DNA from: Enterobacter_D sp963521185 | GTDB taxonomy: Bacteria; Pseudomonadota; Gammaproteobacteria; Enterobacterales; Enterobacteriaceae | Assembly (NCBI GenBank): GCA_963521185.1 | Contig: CAUQTV010000008.1 | Coordinates: 1-64,000 of the forward strand | Direction: 5' to 3' | DNA: 64,000 nt | Part shown: one piece after another, positions 28,883 to 36,484 of the stretch | How positions within the stretch are numbered: the first letter of the stretch is position 1 | Layout: each line of letters starts with the position of its first letter | The notes under the pieces: generated by a model | Told to the model about the DNA's origin: nothing | Database searches by the model: none | The model's input: the letters and a program-made list of their open reading frames with translations, nothing else | Made by a program: the position numbers and the translations under genes

Positions 28883-28911
28883 TTGACGCCCCTACAGGAT
28901 TAGGGTTTAAT
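28883..28911 (+). promoter_or_regulatory. Promoter of tRNA-Phe
   Basis: TTGACG (28883-28888) and TTTAAT (28906-28911) are separated by 17 bases and followed by a GCGCCCC discriminator, 11 bases before the mature tRNA. This is a strong stringent-type promoter. Confidence 0.85.
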
Positions 28912-28921
28912 GCGCCCCGTT

Positions 28922-28997
28922 GCCCGGATAGCTCAGTCGGTAGAGCAGGGGATTGAAAATCCCCGTGTCCTTGGTTCGATTCCGAGTCCGGGCACCA
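28922..28997 (+). tRNA. tRNA-Phe (GAA)
   Basis: A complete 76-nt tRNA with acceptor GCCCGGA/TCCGGGC, GAA anticodon in GGGATTGAAAATCCCC, T loop TTCGATT and encoded CCA. The position after yjdC matches pheU of E. coli, a known integration hot spot. Its 3' half is repeated at 34600. Confidence 0.98.
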
Positions 28998-29024
28998 CTA
29001 TTCAGAAGAACCCGCCTATGGCGG
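28956..29024 (+). other. Left attachment repeat (attL-like)
   Basis: These 69 bases, from the anticodon loop through the CCA and into the terminator hairpin, recur perfectly at 34600-34668. The intact tRNA is on this side. It marks the left edge of the microcin island. Confidence 0.88.
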
Positions 29025-29033
29025 GTTTTTTGC
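29008..29033 (+). terminator. Terminator of tRNA-Phe
   Basis: An AACCCGCC/GGCGGGTT stem followed by TTTT, 10 bases after the tRNA CCA. A nearly identical copy is present in the right repeat. Confidence 0.88.
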
Positions 29034-29945
29034 ATTTGGGCGAGCCGGACTCTCCATCGAACTCCGTTCGATTATTCGCCACAAGTGGCTCACCGGCAAC
29101 CAAATATGGTCGGTGGTGGAGTTATAAAAATCCTGCTGGTTTTTCTGCGCGCTGTTTAATCCACTGGCGTTACCTTTTATATAGAAAAAGGCTTCAATAG
29201 GCAGAGAATCCTGTTTACCCTGTGCCCAGGTTGCCAGCCTTAACTCGTTTTGCTCATTAATCGACTCGCTTACAATGGTTGCCATGCTAAGAATCGTTTG
29301 ATAAAAACCGTCAGCAACGTTATATACGCTGCCATCTGCGACCGTAAATCCGCACTGATAGGCATGATTACGGTTACCTTTCACGTAATGCGCGTACCAC
29401 TCGTCTGCGGTAAAAATATCTTGATCCTGGCAAGGACCGCTGTCTTTAGGATAGCTACTATGCGCACCACACCCTTTATCCGAGCGGTTGTTGGATACCG
29501 CATCAATTGGGAATGAGCACAGGACGTCAATATTTGTATCTATTCCCGCATCATCCGGCGCATAAAAATAGGGATAGAAAATAAAGCCGTTATTGTAGGA
29601 GTAAGCCAGCTTTGAAAATTTTGCATCGGCACGCAGATAGGAGAAAGACACGCCGCCGCTCGTTTGTGAAGCCGGGCTGGGATCCCATGAATGAAAGCTG
29701 GTAGAAAAGGCAGCGGTTCCACAGAACAGCACACCCGAACACAAAAATGCAGGTGTGCTTGAGCCACTACAGTTTTCCGCTTTATTTGCGTAATCTTCGT
29801 TAAGATACTTCGCTGTTTCAGCACCGCTATAACGATCGCTACGCAGAGAATGGGTTTTAAAATAATCCGCTTTGGCCTGTTTGACATCCTGTGCTGCGAC
29901 GAAAGGCGTTACAATGCCGAATAGGGCATCTGACGCCGGGTGGCG
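29016..29945 (-). pseudogene. Halovibrin (HvnA)-like secreted protein, truncated at both ends
   Basis: The open frame resembles the halovibrin HvnA family, secreted proteins described in Vibrio fischeri as NAD-glycohydrolase/ADP-ribosyltransferase-type enzymes. Recognisable parts are FHSWDPSPASQTSGGVSFSY, KGCGAHSSYPKDSGPCQDQD and AFFYIKGNASGLNSAQKNQQ. The frame is open upstream of the first ATG (29744) for some 65 residues. It includes the end of a signal peptide (ALFGIVTPFVAAQ), then hits a stop inside a REP, with no start codon. At the other end the family C-terminus after HIWLPV is replaced by sequence next to tRNA-Phe. Family assignment is from memory of the conserved motifs. Confidence 0.6.
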
Positions 29946-29962
29946 CTACGCTTACCCGGCCT
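29926..29962. repeat. REP element at the 5' end of the HvnA-like remnant
   Basis: GCCGGGTGGCGCTACGCTTACCCGGC is a standard REP palindrome. It sits exactly where the start codon and first half of the signal peptide of the remnant should be. Confidence 0.75.
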
Positions 29963-30143
29963 ACTCTCTATGCTACTCCCCTTCTTTGCACTCCTCTCGG
30001 CTTAAAAAATTTTTAATGCCATCTCAAAGAAATAATTTTTTACAAATTAAATCATTTTCTTACAAAAACATAATTTCCCATACAATTTGTACGTGTAATA
30101 GTCAGGTGCATTATTTGCACAAATATATTAAGAGGGATTTTGT

Positions 30144-30476
30144 ATGGGTAATTTTAAAGAATTAGATTTAGAAGAAATATCTTTAGTCAGTGGAGGCGGA
30201 AACGCTGGCGATCATGAGTCCGCCTCTTCACGCTCGCTCAATGGCGCCGGCGGTGGATATGGTGCAATTCCCAATATTGATGTTTATGGTATGACCGCTG
30301 CTGGAAAAGCAATTGCAGCAAACAAAGACTGCCTTGGCTCAATGGCATTAGGAACGGCTAACGCAGTTGTCGCGGCTCGCACTCGCAGTTATGCGGGCTA
30401 TGCAACAACAGTAGCTTCAGCACTTTCTGATATTAAAAGCACCTGTAACAAATCATCTGGAGCGCCTTTCCGGTAA
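30144..30476 (+). CDS. Putative class IIa microcin precursor
   Basis: A 110-residue peptide with a double-glycine leader. MGNFKELDLEEISLVSGGG has the ELxxxEISLVSGG pattern seen in microcins S and PDI. Cleavage after Gly18 (or Gly19) would release about 91-92 residues. The mature part is rich in Gly, Ala and Ser, has two Cys (63 and 101) able to form one disulfide, a hydrophobic Ala-rich centre (about 64-95) and the tail SSGAPFR. AGAGGG lies 7 bases upstream of the ATG; a weak promoter candidate is TTGTAC (30087) with CATTAT (30109). It is followed by immunity and export genes. The mature sequence is not one I recognise. Class assignment rests on leader and context. Confidence 0.82.
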   Translation: MGNFKELDLEEISLVSGGGNAGDHESASSRSLNGAGGGYGAIPNIDVYGMTAAGKAIAANKDCLGSMALGTANAVVAARTRSYAGYATTVASALSDIKSTCNKSSGAPFR

Positions 30477-30538
30477 CTGAATCAGGCAGGGAGCATAAAT
30501 AGCTCCTTGCCTATATTATTTTCTTTACAGGTTAATCT

Positions 30539-31201
30539 ATGTCTATAGACAATGAAACAACAGGAACCATCCTGCTTTCACCTACACAAAAAAAGCCATT
30601 TTTCTTAATGTGCTTTTTTTTAGCAGCAATAATCAACACATTATCTCCGTTGATTACGGCCCACCTTATTGGTACAGGGTTCGCTTTTCTCACGATGGTT
30701 ATGCTGGAGGTACTCATAGGCATTTTAGCCTATACTATTTTCTACCGTAAACAAGGCCAAATATGCGGCTTATATTTAAAAAAAACATCGCCATTTTTTT
30801 TATTAGTTTTTCTGATACAAACTTTGCCTATTATTTTAACCCATAGCTATAATCCTCCCATACATTTTTCACTATCAGACACGCCAGGGCTTATTTACTT
30901 TATATGTATTAGCCCATTCTGTGAGGAAGTTTTTTACAGAGGCTGTCTTTTTGATTCGTTATGTCATTTTTGTAATAAGCTTGGTGCGGGACAAGCTATG
31001 ATAGTACCATTGCTTGCTACTTCTCTTGTATTTAGTGTGATGCATACACAATTTTCATCAATAACCGAATACACTTCTGTATTTATCCTTTCCATACTGC
31101 TTATTTGTGTCAGATTATTAACTAAAGGTCTTGCGCTTCCAATAATGCTACACTCTTTTTTCAATATATTATTCATATTAATAGTCTATAAAACCATTTG
31201 A
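30539..31201 (+). CDS. CPBP-family membrane protein, probable microcin immunity protein
   Basis: A 220-residue membrane protein with six to eight hydrophobic segments. All CPBP (CAAX-protease/bacteriocin-processing) motifs are present: EEVFYR near residue 130, FSVMH near 165 and HSFFN near 210. Related proteins serve as bacteriocin immunity factors, including that of the microcin S locus, where the gene lies just after the precursor gene, as here. The retained catalytic-type Glu-Glu and His residues suggest a folded protein. It is very AT-rich compared with the flanking backbone. It begins 62 bases after the microcin gene. Confidence 0.78.
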   Translation: MSIDNETTGTILLSPTQKKPFFLMCFFLAAIINTLSPLITAHLIGTGFAFLTMVMLEVLIGILAYTIFYRKQGQICGLYLKKTSPFFLLVFLIQTLPIILTHSYNPPIHFSLSDTPGLIYFICISPFCEEVFYRGCLFDSLCHFCNKLGAGQAMIVPLLATSLVFSVMHTQFSSITEYTSVFILSILLICVRLLTKGLALPIMLHSFFNILFILIVYKTI

Positions 31202-31226
31202 CGCTGAACACTACCTCAGCATCTAG

Positions 31227-32297
31227 ATGCCTTCATCGGGCTTAATAAAAATAACACCGCAATACAACGGGTACGTTACAGATTTACTCGTTGCGGAGGG
31301 TCAGCATGTACAAGCAGGTACAACCCTTTATCATGTAAGTGGCGAACGCTATAACGGACAAGGAGCGGGCACTCTTGCCGCCATAAACCTGTCGCTGAAA
31401 ACCCAATATTCCATGCTAACTTTACAGCAAACTCTAGAGCTGCGCGATAATAGTCAACAACAACAGGCTACCCGGCAAAGAATTTCATCACTGCATCCAC
31501 AGATTAAAAGCGCAGAGCAACGTCTGATTCAGGCAGAACATCAGGCGCAACTCTCTGCATCCGTCACGAGCCGATATCAGAAACTTGTGGCCGATCGTTA
31601 CGTGTCTGATATCGAATATCAACAGAAGCAAATTGAAGCCTCCGCTGCGCAGGAGAATGTTGAAGACCAGCGGCAGGAGCTTATGCTGCTGCACGCTGCC
31701 CTGGATACAACAGAAGAAGATTTAAATCATCTGATTACGCAGGGCGAAAGCCGACAAGCAGAGCTAAACAGGCAGCTACAAAGTATTAGACAGCAACAGC
31801 TTGAGCTGGCAGGACAGGAAAACTTCACGCTGACCACACCTGTATCCGGTACCGTTGCCGCCGTACTTGTCCGGCAGGGACAATCTGTCAAAGCCTCAGA
31901 GCCAGTCATGACAGTAGTAGCGGATAATGCCAATCTTCAGATAGAGCTGTTCGCAACCAGCCAAAATGCTGGCTTTATTCAGCCCGGTCAGCGAGTGGCG
32001 CTCCGATTTTCTGCCTTTCCCTATCAAAAATTCGGTGTGCAATATGGCACTATTCGTGAGATCAGCCGAACGACATTAACCTCTTCAGATTTACTCACCA
32101 TTTCTCCTGTCACATGGAAAGAAAATGAAGGCCACTATCGCGTCATCGTTGAGCCGGAGCATGTTTTCATTCTGGCTTACGGTAGAAGAGAATCGCTACG
32201 CCCCGGCATGACGCTCGAAGGTGATGTCAGTCTTGATACCCGGCATGTGTGGGAATGGCTCACTGAGCCACTCTGGAGCCTTAAAGGTAAACTGTAA
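31227..32297 (+). pseudogene. Microcin export membrane-fusion protein (HlyD/CvaA-like), N-terminally truncated
   Basis: The 356-residue frame is an HlyD-family adaptor that links an ABC exporter to TolC. It has a biotinyl-lipoyl half-motif (GYVTDLLVAEGQHVQAG, residues 15-30), a long coiled-coil hairpin (about 55-195), the second half-motif (TLTTPVSGTVAAVLVRQGQ) and a C-terminal beta domain. Family members such as CvaA and MchE begin with about 60 residues holding a cytoplasmic tail and a transmembrane anchor. These are missing, and an in-frame TAG directly precedes the ATG. Only 25 bases separate it from the immunity gene, so the front was probably deleted. The last base pairs overlap the ABC gene start. 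Confidence 0.75.
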
Positions 32298-34440
32298 TGG
32301 AAATACTGAAATGGACAGGCCGAAAGAGTCTGCCGATTATCCGGCAGACGGAATCGGCAGAGTGTGGTTTAGCCTGTCTGGCGATGATAGCCTGTTGGCA
32401 TGGTCTGCAGACTGATCTACCTACGCTGCGTGAGCGGTTCAATATCGGTACGCAGGGGATTACCCTACAGCGCTTAATTGAATGTGCTTCAAGTATTCAT
32501 CTCGCTTCCCGCGCCGTCAGGCTTGAACCTGATGATCTGAGGTCCCTAACTCTTCCCTGTATTCTTCACTGGAACATGAACCACTTCGTTGTGCTTCACC
32601 AGGCGCGGGGAAATAAGTTAGTCATACACGATCCGGACAGAGGAAAATTTACGCTTTCTCTTACAGAAGCGGGTAAACACTTTACAGGTATTGCGCTGGA
32701 GCTTAATCCTGCCAATGATTTTATTACTCGGGATGAAAGAAAAAAAATTCGGCTACGTCAGCTCACTGGAAAAACACCCGGCCTGTTCCCAGCGATGCTA
32801 AGGATCATTATTTTCGCGCTGGTTTTAGAGGTTCTGGCCCTAGGCAGCCCACTGCTCAACCAAATGGTCATTGATGAAGTGCTTGTGGCATCAGATAGGA
32901 GCCTGCTTACCCTTATTATTATTGCCTTACTGCTTTTGTCCATCACCCAGCTACTTCTCTCACTGGCGCGCCATGGGCTAGCATCACACTGTCTGTCAAT
33001 TTTAACATGCAATGGACTGCGCGAGTTTTTCACCATCTAATACGCCTTCCACTGACATGGTTCGATGCCAGAAGTAAAGGGAGTATTAATGCCCGTTTCA
33101 GCGCAGTAGATACTATTCAAGAAGCGCTGACAACGCAGATGCTTGAAGGGGTTCTGGATGTACTCCTTGTCATGACTTCCCTTGGTATGATGTTACTTTA
33201 CAGCCCCGCAATGACACTGATAGCCATACTGGCGGCGGTAGTCTATGCCCTGCTAAGAGCACTTTGGTATCCTTCCCTCCGACAGTCTGCAGAGGATACG
33301 TGGGATGCGAGTACCCACGAGTCTGGTCATTTTCTTGAAACCCTAAATGGCATTCAAAGCCTGAGGATCAACGGTGTTATTGCACAGCGCGAAGCAGCCT
33401 GGCTTAACCTTAATGTTACTCGCAGGAATATGCAGTTACGCCAGGACAGACTGACTATGTTTTATAGCATTGCTTATACCCTGACCGGGAGCGTGGTGTC
33501 AGCTATAGTTTTATGGAGGGGGGCAAACGAAGTGCTCAACGGAACATTTACTGTCGGCATGCTTGTTGCCTATCTCTCCTATCAGGGACGCTTTTCCTCC
33601 AGTATTAACAGTTTGACAGATAAATTTTTTGCATGGCGTATGTTAGATGTTTATAACGAGCGGCTTGCAGATATTGTCATGAGTCCAGTCGAGGGGCATC
33701 AAGATCTCCACATGAATAGAGAAATGCCGACCTTCACGCCGATGATTCCGAGACGTGTCTCACCTGATATCTATCCTCCATTATTACTGGACCAGGTATT
33801 TTTTAGCCATAAGGGCGGAAAAGAACCGGTTATAAACGGCATATCACTAGCCCTTAATCCAAGTGAAGTAGTTGCCATCACTGGTAAGTCGGGATGCGGA
33901 AAATCTACGCTAGTGAAGCTGATCCTAGGTATTCATATTCCTGATAACGGTACTATCCAAACGTTTGGTATGTCACATTCTCATCCGGATTATTTTCAGG
34001 TTCGCCAGCGAATCGGAACCGTGCTACAAGATGATCTACTTTTCCGGGGGTCGGTGGCGGATAACATTATATTTTTTAGTGAAGAGCGTAATTCTGAACG
34101 CATGGTTCAATGTGCAAAGCTCGCTCTGATTGATAACGATATTATGGCTATGCCAATGGGATATCAAACATTGATAGGGGAAGGCGGTGGGGGAGTATCA
34201 GGAGGACAAAAGCAACGCATTCTGCTAGCCAGAGCGCTGTACAAAAAGCCTGATTTTTTATTATTGGATGAAGCTACCAGCCATTTGGATGTGGAAAGTG
34301 AGATTATCATCAGTCAGACATTGCGTCAGACAGGCATTCCCGTGCTTCTTATTGCCCATAGACCGGACACACTAGCTTCTGCTGACCGTATTCTTATTAT
34401 GGAAAATGGCATTCTCTTTCCACACGTTTCCAAAACCTAG
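32297..34440 (+). pseudogene. Microcin C39-peptidase ABC exporter, frameshifted
   Basis: Two overlapping frames make up one CvaB/MchF-type exporter of about 714 residues. The first (32297-33040) has the C39 double-glycine peptidase with catalytic Cys in QTESAECGLACLAMI, His in HWNMNHFVVL and Asp in IHDPDRG, then the first membrane helices. The second (33007-34440) has the remaining helices and a full ATPase: Walker A GKSGCGKST, signature VSGGQ and Walker B FLLLDEATSHLD. The reading frame must slip by -1 near 32993-32997 to join them. No canonical slippery heptamer is in frame there, so a 1-base indel (or sequencing error) is likelier than programmed frameshifting. Confidence 0.85.
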
Positions 34441-34599
34441 GAGCCATCGCGCAAACGGCTACTCACTTAACAGCGTTGAATTGAAAGATATAAAGGACCG
34501 CAGCGAAGCTGTAAATATCATGGGCTGGCTGAAACAACAGTGCTGCGGTCGCGAAAAGGATCACTTCCTTTAGGCATGCTCTTTCGAGGCATCATGATT
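34441..34599. other. Gene-free island tail
   Basis: I see no coding frame, tRNA or clear element between the exporter stop codon and the right attachment repeat. Confidence 0.5.
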
Positions 34600-34668
34600 A
34601 AAATCCCCGTGTCCTTGGTTCGATTCCGAGTCCGGGCACCACTATTCAGAAGAACCCGCCTATGGCGG
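34600..34668 (+). other. Right attachment repeat (attR-like, tRNA-Phe 3' fragment)
   Basis: A perfect copy of 28956-29024: tRNA-Phe from the anticodon loop to CCA plus most of the terminator stem. After one G-to-T difference, eight further bases match. It lacks the 5' half of the tRNA, so it is not a functional tRNA. It marks the right border of a 5.6-kb island. Confidence 0.88.
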
Positions 34669-34686
34669 TTTTTTTGCTTTCTGGAG

Positions 34687-34794
34687 ATGACGACGCAGCT
34701 TGCCTGCGATGCGCTGCAAATGGCGCTGTGGCGGCGAAAACGCTCGGGAAATGTCATTGTTCATACCGACCGGGGTGGGCAGTACTGTTCAGCG
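34687..34794 (+). pseudogene. IS3-family transposase (OrfB) fragment
   Basis: About 36 codons encode TTQLACDALQMALWRRKR, then VIVHTDRGGQYCSA. This is the region around the second catalytic Asp of the DDE core in IS3-family transposases. The rest of the element is missing on both sides. It lies just beyond the right attachment repeat. Confidence 0.75.
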
Positions 34795-34846
34795 GAGAGG
34801 GGAAAGTGGTGCTTTTGTTGTTCTAGTATTATTAAATGACCGTTTT

Positions 34847-35338
34847 TCAGATAGCACTTCCCACCAAATCCCCCAGCGTCACCATCAGCATCATAGAGTC
34901 CATCGGCGACGGCTCAAACCCCACACTCAGGTAAAAATCCCGCGCCTCATCAGACAGCGCATGTACCAGCATCCCGCGAATACCGATAGTCTCCGCCACC
35001 TGAATCACCCGCAGTCCGGCGTCGCGTACCAGCGCCCGACCAACACCCTGCCCATGTAGAGACTGATCCACCGCCAGACGACCCAATACTACAACCGGGA
35101 TCGGGTCGGGCATATTGCGGCGGAAACGTCCGGGCGCAGTATTTGTCGTCACTGCGCTGGAGGCCAGCGAATAATACGCCATCACCTTAGTATTGTCGCA
35201 GCAGACAAAGGTGCGGGATGCGCCTGTGATCTGGTTTTTCATCGCCCGTTGTTTCAGCCAGTTATCCATAGAATTCACGCCGCAGCAAAATGAAGTCAAT
35301 ACATGCCCGGCATGGAGTGGCTCAGGGGCGGAAATCAT
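34847..35338 (-). CDS. GNAT-family toxin (TacT-like)
   Basis: A 163-residue acetyltransferase resembling TacT toxins, which acetylate the amino group of charged aminoacyl-tRNAs and halt translation. It has the family N-terminus (MISAPEPLHAGH...), the acetyl-CoA loop LAVDQSLHGQGVGRALV and the C-terminal active-site Tyr in ARDFYLSVGF. It overlaps the upstream antitoxin gene by 4 bases. Chromosomal TacAT pairs are common in islands; the residues needed for activity appear intact. Confidence 0.88.
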   Translation of the reverse strand: MISAPEPLHAGHVLTSFCCGVNSMDNWLKQRAMKNQITGASRTFVCCDNTKVMAYYSLASSAVTTNTAPGRFRRNMPDPIPVVVLGRLAVDQSLHGQGVGRALVRDAGLRVIQVAETIGIRGMLVHALSDEARDFYLSVGFEPSPMDSMMLMVTLGDLVGSAI

Positions 35339-35628
35339 TTATTTTGCTGCCACGGCGCAGGGGTCTGCATGGTTTTACGCAGTGCCTCATTAGGCGCAGG
35401 AGCCTGATCGAGGCGGGCAAGAAATGCCTGATAAGCATCGGGATCGGCCATGATGATGCGTTGTTCAATCAAGGCTTCCTCTGCGGCAGCGCGAGCGGCT
35501 TCCAGCACGAAATCCGTGCGATTTTTTCCTCTGGCTTTTGCCGCCCGATCAATAAGATCACGCTCTGCGGGTTTGATGCGCAGGTTTAAGGTTTCGCGTT
35601 TAATCGCCATACTGTTTGCGGCTGGCAT
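35335..35628 (-). CDS. DUF1778 ribbon-helix-helix antitoxin (TacA-like)
   Basis: A 97-residue antitoxin. The N-terminal ribbon-helix-helix DNA-binding part is KRETLNLRIKPAERDLIDRA, and a C-terminal tail that neutralises the GNAT toxin follows. It is the first gene of the toxin-antitoxin operon and probably represses its own promoter. The ATG at 35628 is used here; an internal ATG at 35610 giving MAIKRETLNL is equally plausible. Confidence 0.87.
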   Translation of the reverse strand: MPAANSMAIKRETLNLRIKPAERDLIDRAAKARGKNRTDFVLEAARAAAEEALIEQRIIMADPDAYQAFLARLDQAPAPNEALRKTMQTPAPWQQNK

Positions 35629-35686
35629 AATGTTGTCCTCTTATGTTTCTCTGGATATTAAGTATACAGCATGCGTAACGTAAATG

Positions 35687-36139
35687 TCAGTACGCCAATG
35701 CGATCACGCCCTCCTGCGTCCTTAACCAGCGTGGGGCTTTCATTTGCGCCGTAAAGTCGTTAATCAGGTCATACAGCAGCCAGCTAAGCTGTTTCTCCGT
35801 TTCAGACGCAAAACCCTGCCCCGCCAGCGTTTGCGTCAGGGCAAGGCAGTAGCAGCACAGTTCGGTGCATTCGGCCCCAAATTGAGGGGAATTCGCCGGA
35901 AGTGTATCAACGGTGAGGCTGTCAACAAGATGCGGCGGAACGGGTTCTAACAGCGTGGGCTTAAGCAGCGTCAGACAGGCGTTAAGTCTGCCGCAGAGCG
36001 CCATTTTCAGCGTGGGATCGTCGTTTTCAATCAGGGTTTCAGCAAAGTTTTCGCAGTGGTCGGCAAGGACGGTGAAATCCGTGGCGGCATTGAAGGGAAC
36101 TGCAAGTAACGGGTGTACTTGACTGGGGATCGTAGCCAT
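35687..36139 (-). CDS. Hypothetical protein
   Basis: A 150-residue soluble, Leu-rich, mostly helical protein (MATIPSQVHPLLAVPFNAAT at the start, PRWLRTQEGVIALAY at the end) with four Cys around residues 49-97. I do not recognise its family. A GGAGG-type site precedes the ATG. Between a toxin-antitoxin pair and a gene-free stretch beyond the tRNA-Phe island, it is probably island cargo. It could be a satellite-prophage remnant. Confidence 0.55.
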   Translation of the reverse strand: MATIPSQVHPLLAVPFNAATDFTVLADHCENFAETLIENDDPTLKMALCGRLNACLTLLKPTLLEPVPPHLVDSLTVDTLPANSPQFGAECTELCCYCLALTQTLAGQGFASETEKQLSWLLYDLINDFTAQMKAPRWLRTQEGVIALAY

Positions 36140-36484
36140 AGTGGCAGCCTCCTGTAACGGGTTTTCTGTAACAGTTTTCAGGAGGTCAAGCCCGGCACCT
36201 GATTTTGCAGATGCGGGTAAAAGATACCGCGATTAGCGGTTAACGGCAAGTGAGGTTCTGGAAGGCCGATCGCAGAAAATTAAAAACATGCTGGCGAGGT
36301 CTGGTCAGCCTTGGGCTACAGGGCCACGCTCACTCGTCAGGCGGTTCTGAAGCCGTATTTTTAGCTGTAGTTCTCAGCGATTGAAATGAGCCATGATGTT
36401 TGGTTATCTCAAAAGCGCCTAATCCGATATATCAACTTAAAGAACACATTCGCAGCGATTCCAAACGAGGCGCAATGGATGCGC
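36140..36484. other. Gene-free stretch
   Basis: These 345 bases separate the hypothetical gene from the sensor kinase. I see no intact gene. The middle (36280-36350) looks like worn coding sequence but gives no recognisable protein. Confidence 0.4.

Noticed and set aside
32990..33040. Programmed -1 ribosomal frameshift in the exporter
   Set aside because: No X XXY YYZ slippery heptamer is in the right frame, and C39 ABC exporters are not known to need frameshifting. An indel is simpler.
34600..34640. Second tRNA-Phe gene
   Set aside because: Only the 3' half from the anticodon loop is present, so no cloverleaf can form. It is an integration repeat.
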